A stretch of 64,000 bases of DNA from positions 2,173,501-2,237,500 of the forward strand of contig NZ_CP067341.1 in assembly GCF_016638705.1 (NCBI RefSeq). The letters are read 5' to 3'. The position numbers were made by a program, and so were the translations under genes. The stretch is from Lysinibacillus agricola. GTDB lineage: Bacteria; Bacillota; Bacilli; Bacillales_A; Planococcaceae. Below, piece by piece: positions 36,595 through 45,325 of this stretch. Positions within the stretch are counted from its first letter, which is position 1. Each line of letters opens with the position of its first letter. Under the pieces are notes generated by a model. It worked only from the letters and a program-made list of their open reading frames with translations. It had not been told where the DNA came from and searched no databases.

Positions 36595-38499
36595 ATGCAA
36601 GCAGTAAACGGATATGGGGAGCTATTTGATCTTCTTTCTAAAAAGATAAATGAGTCATATGGGGCATTGCAGAATACAAGTTCGAAAGGCGTTATTGTAG
36701 TTCATGATGATAAAGATATCGAAAGGGATATTATATGGCAAAAAAAATCCCATGCTGATGGGAAATGGATATATCGTGTATTTATTGATGGTGGTGCGGT
36801 TTTTTTAGGGCCTATTATTTTTCCAAATGAATCTGGCTGTTATGAATGCTTGCAAATTAGAATTGATAGTGCGTCGAAAAAAATAAGGGGCATAGATCAA
36901 ACAGATCAAAAACATAACCGACTTAGAAATAATCAATCGATAATTACCCCTTTATTAGTAGATACACTACTTCATATTATTCTGCATGATTTAGATAACA
37001 ATAATTCAGGGAGGAGTGTATGCCATACCGATTCAGTATTGTCAGTGAAAAAGTACAAGGTAATTGATGGACAAACTTTAGCGTGTTATAACCATTCCTT
37101 TTTAGCAAGTCCTGACTGCACTGCCTGTGCACATCCCTTCTACGATTATAGAAGGGAATCCTATGTAAAACTACTTCCAAGAAGACAAATTTCATTAGAA
37201 GTTCCTCGAGAACCTCGTGAATTGTCATTAGAAAAGTTAGAAGAAATATATTATGATCCACTGTCGGGCGTAATATCGTTAAAGCAAAGATGGTTTAGTG
37301 AAATTGAGCTAGGATTTACCACTGTTGAGATTCCAACCAATTCCCATAGAGAAATAGGTGTTGGGCGTACTGATTCATTTGAGTTAAATGATAAAGTTGC
37401 AATTCTAGAGGCTTTGGAGAGGGCCGGTGGTAGACCTAGTAAAAAAACTAAGGAAAATCATGCGTATAAAGACATTGTTGAGATGGCAATCAATCCGTCA
37501 GATTTTATCCTTCATCATCCAAAACAGTATCTAGAACCGAATATGGAACTCGTGCCTTATAATGAAGATTTAACTATTCCCTGGGTATGGGCGTATTCTT
37601 TTAAAAAAGATGACACCGTACTTATACCTGAACAAATAGCGTATTATCGTCTTTCAAAGCAAGAAAGATTTTTATATGAAATATCTAATGGATGTGCACT
37701 AGGATCTAGTTTAGAAGAAGCTATTTTGAATGGCCTGTTTGAAATAATAGAAAGGGATACATTTTTAGCCACATGGTATGGTCAATTATCAACATCTCAA
37801 ATAGATATTCAATCATTAACTGATAAAGAATCACTAGGCTTAATAAATAAAATCAGATCTAGAGGCTATCAGGTGTACATTTTTTACATCACAAGGGAAG
37901 TACGTGTACCATCAATATGGGTGTTAGCGGTGGGGGAAAAGAAAGGACTTCCTAAGACACACTCTGCAGCGGCTGCAAGTCTTACAGCCGAAGTGGCAAT
38001 TAGGAATGCACTGTTTGAGCTCTTAACAATGCTACCTTCAGCAGAAACCGATAGTATAAACCGTCATGAAGAAGCTTTAGAAATGCTTAAGAATCCTTTA
38101 TTGGTTAAACAAATGGATGATCATAGTTTACTATATTCATTAGAAGAATCATTCTATAAGTTTGACTTTTTATTTACAGATAAAAACACTTTATCTATAA
38201 AAGACATAAATAGAAAATCATTAGATTTTCAACCAGAGAATTTAACATATAATCTTCAAAAAATAATTGATGAAATAATAAACTTAGGTCACGATGTTAT
38301 CATTGTTCAGCAAACAACGCCGGAACAGAAAATATTACGTTTCCATACAGTAAAGGTACTTGTTCCTAGCCTTCTACCGATGACATTTGGGCATCAATAT
38401 AGACGCATTGGTAACGTTGAGCGGTTTAAAAGGTTGAAGGAAGAATATGGGGGGGTTATTCCGGATTTTAACACTGTTTACCCACATCCATTTCCGTGA
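36595..38499 (+). CDS. YcaO cyclodehydratase with N-terminal E1-like partner remnant (TclJ-like)
   Basis: A 634-residue enzyme. The first 190 residues resemble the C-terminal half of an ocin-ThiF protein, with GCYECL (Cys82, Cys85) and CTAC (Cys175, Cys178) as a zinc site. The YcaO domain follows from about 195: GVGRTDSFELNDKVAILEALE at about 255-275 (here given in part), SNGCALGSSLEEAIL and EIIERD at 383-388 form the ATP site. The protein ends in PHPFP, the proline-rich tail needed by azoline-forming YcaO proteins. It should convert core Cys (and perhaps Ser/Thr) to azolines with ATP. AAGGAGG precedes the ATG at 36595. Confidence 0.92.
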   Translation: MQAVNGYGELFDLLSKKINESYGALQNTSSKGVIVVHDDKDIERDIIWQKKSHADGKWIYRVFIDGGAVFLGPIIFPNESGCYECLQIRIDSASKKIRGIDQTDQKHNRLRNNQSIITPLLVDTLLHIILHDLDNNNSGRSVCHTDSVLSVKKYKVIDGQTLACYNHSFLASPDCTACAHPFYDYRRESYVKLLPRRQISLEVPREPRELSLEKLEEIYYDPLSGVISLKQRWFSEIELGFTTVEIPTNSHREIGVGRTDSFELNDKVAILEALERAGGRPSKKTKENHAYKDIVEMAINPSDFILHHPKQYLEPNMELVPYNEDLTIPWVWAYSFKKDDTVLIPEQIAYYRLSKQERFLYEISNGCALGSSLEEAILNGLFEIIERDTFLATWYGQLSTSQIDIQSLTDKESLGLINKIRSRGYQVYIFYITREVRVPSIWVLAVGEKKGLPKTHSAAAASLTAEVAIRNALFELLTMLPSAETDSINRHEEALEMLKNPLLVKQMDDHSLLYSLEESFYKFDFLFTDKNTLSIKDINRKSLDFQPENLTYNLQKIIDEIINLGHDVIIVQQTTPEQKILRFHTVKVLVPSLLPMTFGHQYRRIGNVERFKRLKEEYGGVIPDFNTVYPHPFP

Positions 38500-38539
38500 A
38501 ATTACATGAAAATAAAATAGAATAGGGAGGTATCTATTC

Positions 38540-39178
38540 ATGATTAATGAAATTGTATATAAATTTGCATTAGACACTACATATAATAAAGTTAATGTAA
38601 TAAAAAAGAACAGTAATTATACAAAAGTATTGAGATTCAAAAAGAGACTCAATATAAATAAAATATATTCCTTGCCACATTCAGATAGAGATAATTCATC
38701 AAGTACAATGAATTATATATCAGACGTTTTGCGGGGGACTTTCAGCATACTTCATTATACACCACATGATCCTTGGAAATTACATAGGGGTTTTCCTTCA
38801 GCAAGATGTCTACATACTATAGAATCCTATTTAATAGTGAATAAAGCTTCCCAGGAGTTGGAGCAAGGTGCTTATCGATTTGACCCACTTAGAAATGAAT
38901 TGGAAGTTATAGGTTTGGGGGACCCAAGTTATTTACTAGAAAGAGTATTTAACCAAGATATGAAAAGAGTTTCAAGAATATGGGTCTTTAGCTCAGAATT
39001 CTGGCGCTTAGGTAAAGAATATGGTGATTTTGCTTATAACTTGGCATTACTCGAAGCAGGTCACGCAATTGAGCAATTATATATGCATATAAATACTCGC
39101 CAGAAAAGCAATCACTCTCAATTGAGATATGTTTTTTTGTTATCAGAATATTGCGAAAATGCTAAACATCCCCGTTGA
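38540..39178 (+). CDS. SagB/ThcOx-type azoline dehydrogenase, N-terminal part (frameshifted gene)
   Basis: This 212-residue frame carries the first nitroreductase-like unit of a two-unit SagB/ThcOx dehydrogenase: HRGFPSARCLHTIES (PSA motif of the FMN site, about 88-102) and LALLEAGHAIEQLY at about 170-183. The sequence continues in the +1 frame at 39129-39989; the shift falls in a run of seven T (39132-39138). One T fewer would join both parts into about 480 residues, the usual size of two-unit enzymes. The family oxidises thiazolines to thiazoles with FMN. Confidence 0.8.
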   Translation: MINEIVYKFALDTTYNKVNVIKKNSNYTKVLRFKKRLNINKIYSLPHSDRDNSSSTMNYISDVLRGTFSILHYTPHDPWKLHRGFPSARCLHTIESYLIVNKASQELEQGAYRFDPLRNELEVIGLGDPSYLLERVFNQDMKRVSRIWVFSSEFWRLGKEYGDFAYNLALLEAGHAIEQLYMHINTRQKSNHSQLRYVFLLSEYCENAKHPR

Positions 39179-39989
39179 GGAAGAAGGGGTATTGGCAGCA
39201 ATAATAGAATATGAGGATTCTCAAGTTGTAGAAGATGATGGGTATAAAGAGAGAAAGCTAAAAGAATACGAAGTTTTACATGAATTCCCAAACTGGGAAC
39301 AATCAAATGGTCTGCGTTCGGGTTATTGCAAACGTTTGCGGGAGATGGAATCATACTTTTTATCTTTAACAAACACGAATGAGTCATTTCCAGTTGTGCA
39401 TTTTCCAAATCTAGAAATTGATCTGAATCTTTTAAGGGAGACAACTTTTCAAAGGAATTCGGGGCAGGGACTGTTTGGGGTCGTGGGTAAATATCGCCCG
39501 ATTGATTGGCGGACATTTACTCAAATAGGCAGATTCAAGGTAGACACACAGGAGGAATCAGTCCAACTATATGCTTTTGTCATTCAGGCAGAGGACTTTG
39601 AAGTAGGTATCTATTCATATAGTGCGAACGAGAAAGAGTTTATTCAAAAGAATATCGGTCAATTCGAAACTCTATTGCAAAAAAACTGCCAATATCCTTT
39701 TTTTAATTTACATTCAATGACTTGTGTTTACTTCATCTATAGTCCGATTAAATTGTATGTAGAAAAATACGGTCCGGTTGGATGGCGTATAGCTTTAATG
39801 GAAGCTGGGCGTATTGCCCAACGAATTTGTATGCAATATGCTAAATTAGGTTTTTTTGCTCGCCCTGTAAAATGTTTTGACGAAAAAGGAATGAATACGG
39901 TATTAATATCGGAAGATAGAATGCCTATATATAGTATCATTGTTGGTTCATCGAAATACAGTGACTTAAAAATAAATATTTCAGATTAG
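39129..39989 (+). CDS. SagB/ThcOx-type azoline dehydrogenase, C-terminal part (frameshifted gene)
   Basis: The frame from 39129 has no ribosome binding site and its ATG lies within the shift region, so it is the continuation of the gene begun at 38540. IAKMLNIPVEEEGVLAAIIEYE right after the shift matches the end of the first nitroreductase unit. The second unit includes WRIALMEAGRIAQRI (about 220-235), parallel to the EAGH helix of the first. The FMN residues look poorly kept in this second unit. Either a real frameshift, slippage on the T run, or a base-calling error. Confidence 0.75.
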   Translation: MFFCYQNIAKMLNIPVEEEGVLAAIIEYEDSQVVEDDGYKERKLKEYEVLHEFPNWEQSNGLRSGYCKRLREMESYFLSLTNTNESFPVVHFPNLEIDLNLLRETTFQRNSGQGLFGVVGKYRPIDWRTFTQIGRFKVDTQEESVQLYAFVIQAEDFEVGIYSYSANEKEFIQKNIGQFETLLQKNCQYPFFNLHSMTCVYFIYSPIKLYVEKYGPVGWRIALMEAGRIAQRICMQYAKLGFFARPVKCFDEKGMNTVLISEDRMPIYSIIVGSSKYSDLKINISD

Positions 39990-40002
39990 GGGCTTGATAT
40001 AA

Positions 40003-41019
40003 ATGTGGCAGACAATTTCAATCTATTATTATGAACATAATAAAGATGCATTATTGCTGAAAATGAATGAACTCATAAGCACACTAAATGAGAAATATAC
40101 ATTTAAGTTTTATTTTCGCAGACATTGGAAGTTTGGTTCTCACATCCGCATGAATATTAGTGCCAATGAAACCGATTACGAGCAAATCAGAACGTATTTA
40201 ATCGATAATTTACAGACATATTTAAAAGAACACCCATCAACAGAAATATTAAATAAAAAGGAATTATTACGGGTGCATAAACAATTAGGGAAGTTAGAAG
40301 GAGAATCAGGACCTTTTTCCCCATTTATGGATAATAATACAATCCATGATACAAAATATGATGATCGCTCCAATCACTTTGATGAGCTTGACCATGATAC
40401 TATGGCAGAAATAATGACAAAACTATCTCCGTTTATTTTACAGGTTATAAAATCAACAAATGAAAATACTAAGTTACGATCGATAGTGTCAATCTTGTTA
40501 ATGTTAAACTTTGCGAATTTTGAACAAAATAGGGAGGTTAGCTCTTTAAGTTATCGTTCGCATACTGAAGGTTTTTTTAACATGATATCAAATCCAGCAC
40601 AGACAAAAGAAGATTTTGAAAAGATATATCTAGACTTATCAGAGGATATAAGCGATTATTCAGAAGCTCTATTTATGAATAACATCGGAGTATTGCCGGA
40701 ATTTCTACAGCAAATATTATTTGACTGGAATCAAGTTATTAACAACATGTATTTAATAGTGGCTGCGAACATAAAAAGGACATCTGTGAAGGCGAAAGCA
40801 ATACAAGGAAGTCATGCAAAAGTAAGTGATTTCCATAACCATATTTATAGTAGTAATGATATACGAAAGTATTTGGATTCAAAGCAATTTAGGATTGTTC
40901 GAATACTTATTAATTTTATGTATATCACGTTATCCCAATTAGGCTTTAGTCCAAAATATAGATTCTTTCTATGTTGGGTGTGTGCAAATGAAATTGAATC
41001 TTATTTTGGTACCTCATAG
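40003..41019 (+). CDS. Second LanB-C-like protein, candidate pyridine-forming [4+2] cyclase (TclM/TbtD-like)
   Basis: A 338-residue protein with the same overall fold signature as the elimination protein at 32439: RRHWKFGSHIRMN at about 39-51 parallels RYWEGGPHIRLR. The C-terminal HTTMNR motif of elimination domains is replaced (FMYITLSQLGFSP), so glutamate elimination is unlikely. This pattern, fold kept and His lost, is that of TclM/TbtD, which join two dehydroalanines and expel the leader to give the central pyridine. It lies between the dehydrogenase and the leader-binding protein. The assignment comes from motif loss and context; the enzyme could also be an unusual partner protein. Confidence 0.75.
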   Translation: MWQTISIYYYEHNKDALLLKMNELISTLNEKYTFKFYFRRHWKFGSHIRMNISANETDYEQIRTYLIDNLQTYLKEHPSTEILNKKELLRVHKQLGKLEGESGPFSPFMDNNTIHDTKYDDRSNHFDELDHDTMAEIMTKLSPFILQVIKSTNENTKLRSIVSILLMLNFANFEQNREVSSLSYRSHTEGFFNMISNPAQTKEDFEKIYLDLSEDISDYSEALFMNNIGVLPEFLQQILFDWNQVINNMYLIVAANIKRTSVKAKAIQGSHAKVSDFHNHIYSSNDIRKYLDSKQFRIVRILINFMYITLSQLGFSPKYRFFLCWVCANEIESYFGTS

Positions 41020-41071
41020 CATAAACAAATACAAAAAATGAAAAATATATAAAACAGATTGGAGGGTAATA

Positions 41072-42844
41072 ATGAAACCAAAACTAAAAGATAGTGTTTA
41101 CTATGTGCCAATTGAAGATGGCATTTACTTTGCGGGTTTATCAGGTAGCAAAGTAATGCGAGGGGAAAATTTGTATAAATGGTTCGAATCTTTACTTCCA
41201 TTCCTTGATGGGAGTCACGATATTGATCAAATATTGGAAATGATACCAGAAAGAAGGCATGTTTTTGTAAAGGAGTTTATTGGGCAACTTTATGAGCGTG
41301 ACTATATCTTGGACAAAACTGAAGATGATATTCCAATTCAACATTCACTAAAAGAAAAATTCGAATCATCTATACGTTTTATAGAACAATATTCATCAAC
41401 GCCAAATACCACTTTTAAAAGATTCAGAGGCTCTACAATTGGTATCTATGGTAGTTCTTATACAGCATTCATGGTGGCACAAGCATTGATTAGGATGGGA
41501 ACAGAAAAAGTTGTGCTTATGGGTGGTAACTTTAAATGGGATATAAAGGAAAAATATGCTGAATCTATTACGAATTCTGAAGAAAGAAATGATTTTAACC
41601 TAAGCGTCGTAACGGAAGAGAAATTAGAAACCAATCTCCATAATATTAATGTTTTTATATGTCTTAATGATTTGAGCAAGACAGAGAATTGGAGTTTGAT
41701 ACAACATATAAATAAGAACTACCAGATTCCTATTTTACCAGTAAATATGTATGAGGATTCCCTATATATTGGCCCGTGGATAGGACAAGGAACAAATAGA
41801 TGTAGTTCGTGTATAAACGAACAATTATACTTACCTCCAGGAAATGAGAGTGCTTTTGAAAATATAGCGCAAAAAATTGTCGCATATCTAATTTCACTGG
41901 AAGTTTTCAGCTATACAGGGGGGTTAAGAACAGGGAAAAAAAATTGCGTTGATCACTCCATACAGTTAAATAATCAACTTGAGACAACGTATCATTACAT
42001 ACCACGGATTAATACCTGTGAGGGATGTGTTGAAACACAGGTTGTCGGGCGACTAAATGACGAAGTAGAATATGAAATTGGCGAGGTATTCTTAGATAAT
42101 CTTCATAAACTCGTTTCACCTTACCTAGGAATAATAACTCATATTGATGAATTTGATTTGTCCCAAACAGTTCTATCCCAATGTAGTGTAAGTATTTCAG
42201 AAGTAGGTAATTTTTCGGTTGCTGCTAGAAATAATATGTTGGCACGGTTTTATGCAATTATGTTTGGGGTTACAAATTACTACCAAAAGAAGCTAATAGA
42301 TAATGAGAATAGTATGATTATATTTGGCCGAAGTTCTCTTGAAGCTTTGTATAAAGCAATAGTATTAGAAATGGAGAAAAACTGTCTAGAGAGTCAAGAA
42401 ATATTATGGACTCCTTACCAAGATAGCCTTACTTCTTACGCCTCCTATTTAGAAAGAATGATTACAATTGATGACCAAGAATCTATTAATATTTGTTATA
42501 TACTAACTACTTTTGAATTATTTATATTTAAAGTCACGGTTGATGGCAAGGACTTTTATGCAGCACATATGAATAAGGAAAAAGCGTTAGAAGACACATT
42601 AGAAAAAGCTCTATTTACGACAATGTTTGGACAAGAACAAACGGGTATTTACCCACTAGTTAATCCATCAACATTAAATAATGATGAAGCTAATCACTTT
42701 CAAGATGTAATCCAACAAAAGATTGCTAGTAATCAATTTAAGATGACTTGTAAAGAGTTATCACTATTACCATTCATAAATCAATTAGGGTTAAAGATTT
42801 TTAGTATTCAAGTTTCTTTTACAGGAGGGTACTTATATGAGTAG
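41072..42844 (+). CDS. Leader-binding E1-like cyclodehydratase partner (RRE plus ocin-ThiF domain)
   Basis: A 590-residue protein. Residues 1-90 form a winged-helix RiPP recognition element (VPIEDGIYFAGLSGSKVMRG, then LDGSHDIDQIL), which should bind the precursor leader. An E1/ThiF-like Rossmann region follows (about 120-250; the glycine motif is degenerate, GIYGSS). CSSC at 244-247 and CEGC at 316-319 look like a zinc site. The C-terminal 200 residues are of unknown type. It should present the precursor to the YcaO enzyme. The stop overlaps the start of the ABC ATPase gene by eight bases. Confidence 0.85.
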   Translation: MKPKLKDSVYYVPIEDGIYFAGLSGSKVMRGENLYKWFESLLPFLDGSHDIDQILEMIPERRHVFVKEFIGQLYERDYILDKTEDDIPIQHSLKEKFESSIRFIEQYSSTPNTTFKRFRGSTIGIYGSSYTAFMVAQALIRMGTEKVVLMGGNFKWDIKEKYAESITNSEERNDFNLSVVTEEKLETNLHNINVFICLNDLSKTENWSLIQHINKNYQIPILPVNMYEDSLYIGPWIGQGTNRCSSCINEQLYLPPGNESAFENIAQKIVAYLISLEVFSYTGGLRTGKKNCVDHSIQLNNQLETTYHYIPRINTCEGCVETQVVGRLNDEVEYEIGEVFLDNLHKLVSPYLGIITHIDEFDLSQTVLSQCSVSISEVGNFSVAARNNMLARFYAIMFGVTNYYQKKLIDNENSMIIFGRSSLEALYKAIVLEMEKNCLESQEILWTPYQDSLTSYASYLERMITIDDQESINICYILTTFELFIFKVTVDGKDFYAAHMNKEKALEDTLEKALFTTMFGQEQTGIYPLVNPSTLNNDEANHFQDVIQQKIASNQFKMTCKELSLLPFINQLGLKIFSIQVSFTGGYLYE

Positions 42845-43787
42845 TTCAAATGCTGTTGTTCTAGAAAATATTGGTAAAATATTTGGGTCCTTTAAAGCTT
42901 TAAACAATGTCAATTTGGAGGTGCAGACCGGAAAGATCTTCGGTCTACTTGGACCAAATGGATCCGGAAAATCAACAACTTTAGATATAATAATGGGCTT
43001 TAAGAAGCCTGATAATGGTAAAGTGAGCCTTTTTGGACAGAACATAACTAATGGACGATTAGTAAGAGAAAAAATTGGCTTGATGTTACAGGAAACAGCC
43101 TTATTCCCGTATCTAACCGTAAAAGAGACATTACAATTTTTTGCTTCACTTTATGAGAAATCCTTCCCAATAGATGAACTATTAAAGATGTTAAAGTTGG
43201 AGTCATCAGTTAATAAACAGGTTAGAAAATTATCTGGTGGGCAAAGAAGGAAGTTAGATTTAGGGGTGGCCATGATTGGACTTCCAAAGTTATTAATATT
43301 GGACGAGCCTACGACAGGCTTTGACCCTGTATCAAAACATGAGACATGGGAAACTATCAAGAAGCTAAGGGATAGTGGCACAACGATAGTTATTACAACA
43401 CAGATCATGGATGAGGCGGAGTACTTGTGCGATAAACTCGCAATACTAATAAATGGTGAAGTTGTTATACAGGAAGAAATGCAACTAATAAAAGATAATT
43501 ATAATAATAAATACAATAAACAAAGCAGTGTCGTTATCCACTTTGCTGAAGAAACAAAATTAATATTGGAGTCATTTCCAGATGCTATAAAACTGGATGA
43601 ACACGGATGTCGCTGGATGATACTTAATCAGGATGTAGCGAAAGTAACGCAAGAAGTGCACCAAATTGCCGCGAAGGAAAAGATAAAAGTGGATGATATT
43701 GATGTAAAAGATAGCTCGCTAGAAGAAATATTTATCGAATTAGTGAAAGATAGTGAAGGGGCGGATAAAGTTGAAAAGCTGGTTTAA
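42837..43787 (+). CDS. ABC transporter ATP-binding protein of the thiopeptide cluster
   Basis: A 316-residue ATPase: Walker A GPNGSGKST at about 40-48, signature LSGGQRRKLDLG at about 131-142, Walker B LLILDEPTTG at about 150-159. It ends with a C-terminal domain of about 90 residues as in daunorubicin-type (DrrA) exporters. It overlaps genes on both sides and therefore belongs to the cluster operon. It should power export of the mature peptide and may give self-protection, since no other resistance gene is present. Confidence 0.9.
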   Translation: MSSSNAVVLENIGKIFGSFKALNNVNLEVQTGKIFGLLGPNGSGKSTTLDIIMGFKKPDNGKVSLFGQNITNGRLVREKIGLMLQETALFPYLTVKETLQFFASLYEKSFPIDELLKMLKLESSVNKQVRKLSGGQRRKLDLGVAMIGLPKLLILDEPTTGFDPVSKHETWETIKKLRDSGTTIVITTQIMDEAEYLCDKLAILINGEVVIQEEMQLIKDNYNNKYNKQSSVVIHFAEETKLILESFPDAIKLDEHGCRWMILNQDVAKVTQEVHQIAAKEKIKVDDIDVKDSSLEEIFIELVKDSEGADKVEKLV

Positions 43788-44499
43788 CTTGGTCTTTGTA
43801 GAAATAAAAAGCATGTATCGAAATTTTACTCAAGGTGTTTTTGTTCTTCTTATGCCGATTTTTTACTTTTTACTATTTGGCTGGGGCAACCAGTCCTCAA
43901 AAGAATTCTTTGTATATTTAATACCATCAGCCATTCTCTTTATTATCATTACAACAATGGTAGTTAATCAAGCAAATAATATTGTTCTTCAACGCGACCG
44001 ATTACTTTTGAAGAGAATGTATGGCACACCATTAACTGCATTTTCGATAATTTCAACAAAGGTATTTGTTTCGATTTTAATTCTAGTTGTACAAACATTG
44101 GCTATCTTTTTACTGACTATTTATGTATTCGATGTAAATATTGAATTAAATATTCCGTTATTTATTGTCGTGTTCTTTATTAGTTGTTTGTTTTTTGGTC
44201 TATTTGGATTTGCCGTAGCAAATCTTATTCCAAATGCTGATTCTGCTTTAGCGGTTACCCAGGTTATATTGTTAGCCATCATGTTATTGGCTATTCCATC
44301 ATCATTTGATGTAAGCTTTGGTTCGTTTTTAAATACAATAAGTGATTATAATCCAGCAACTTTTTTCCTAGAAGCCATGTATACGTCATTCTCAGATAAC
44401 TCACTTAAATTACAATGGTTTAATCTAACTATTGTTATTGTGTGGTTCCTTCTTATTTCCTTTATAGGAATTAAAAAGTTCAGATGGAGTGACAAATGA
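43771..44499 (+). CDS. ABC-2 type permease of the thiopeptide cluster
   Basis: A 242-residue permease with six hydrophobic segments (about 18-38, 48-68, 95-120, 130-155, 160-180, 212-232). The TTG at 43771 is chosen because AAGGGGCGG is suitably upstream; it lies inside the end of the ATPase gene, so the two are coupled. A DrrB/NodJ-type ABC-2 exporter subunit. The stop overlaps the next dehydrogenase start by four bases. Confidence 0.85.
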   Translation: MKSWFNLVFVEIKSMYRNFTQGVFVLLMPIFYFLLFGWGNQSSKEFFVYLIPSAILFIIITTMVVNQANNIVLQRDRLLLKRMYGTPLTAFSIISTKVFVSILILVVQTLAIFLLTIYVFDVNIELNIPLFIVVFFISCLFFGLFGFAVANLIPNADSALAVTQVILLAIMLLAIPSSFDVSFGSFLNTISDYNPATFFLEAMYTSFSDNSLKLQWFNLTIVIVWFLLISFIGIKKFRWSDK

Positions 44500-45323
44500 A
44501 TAAAGATAAGCATGAAGTTAAGTTGCTTCAAAATATAGAGCCATATGCGAAAACATTGGATATGTTATACCATCTAAACAGCAAATATACACGTGGACTA
44601 ATGCACCGGTTATCACCACGAACTTCATTTAAACAACATAGCACCATTGCAAGGACAATGCCAAAAGAAGAAGATATTCAATTGAAGAATGTTTCTGGAA
44701 ACCCTTGTAATACTACGTTTAAGGATGTATTAGCAATCCGTCGTAGCATTCGGGATTTTAAACCAACAAGATTATCCAAATCTACTTTCACGGAATTATT
44801 ACGTATGGCAGTTGGAACGATACATGATGAGACTTCTGAAGAAAAAGATGAAATCAAAAATAATAAATTTACACAAGGTCGAACCTATCCATCTGCGGGT
44901 GCAATCTATCCTATTGAAGTATATGTGTTTGCACAATCAATTGATGAGATTGCACGAGGTATATATAGATATGAATGTTATACAGAAACATTAGTCTCCA
45001 TTACAAAAGAACAAAAAGATATTGAAAACTTTCTGAATAGTATCATGGCTGGATTTGATATTCAAAATGCTCATTGTTTTATCTTGTTTGTTTCAAATTG
45101 GAGGACAATTAAGGAGAAATATTTAGCGAGGGCATACCGTTTAGCGCTACTTGAGGCAGGACATGTAGCGCAAAACTTCTGCTTATCAGCATCAGCTAAT
45201 GGTTTAGGGTCTGTGATGATAAGTTCCTATTATGACAAGGAAATAGAGGATGTTCTTAAGCTCGATGGAATTAATCAGTCCATTGTAAGTATGCAAATTA
45301 TTGGCGAACCAAAAGGGGAATAA
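44496..45323 (+). CDS. SagB-type FMN-dependent azoline dehydrogenase
   Basis: A 275-residue nitroreductase-fold enzyme with the full SagB set: RRSIRDFKPTRLSK (about 82-95), YPSAGAIYPIEVYVF (about 131-145) and LLEAGHVAQNFCLSASANGLG (about 218-238; given in part elsewhere). The FMN-binding Arg and PSAG motifs are kept, so this is probably the active oxidase for thiazoline to thiazole conversion. It is the second dehydrogenase of the cluster. ATG overlaps the permease stop. Confidence 0.9.
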   Translation: MNKDKHEVKLLQNIEPYAKTLDMLYHLNSKYTRGLMHRLSPRTSFKQHSTIARTMPKEEDIQLKNVSGNPCNTTFKDVLAIRRSIRDFKPTRLSKSTFTELLRMAVGTIHDETSEEKDEIKNNKFTQGRTYPSAGAIYPIEVYVFAQSIDEIARGIYRYECYTETLVSITKEQKDIENFLNSIMAGFDIQNAHCFILFVSNWRTIKEKYLARAYRLALLEAGHVAQNFCLSASANGLGSVMISSYYDKEIEDVLKLDGINQSIVSMQIIGEPKGE

Positions 45324-45325
45324 CA

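Noticed and set aside
39129..39989. Independent gene starting at the ATG at 39129
   Set aside because: The ATG has no ribosome binding site and lies in the T-run shift region; the first residues continue the upstream dehydrogenase unit.
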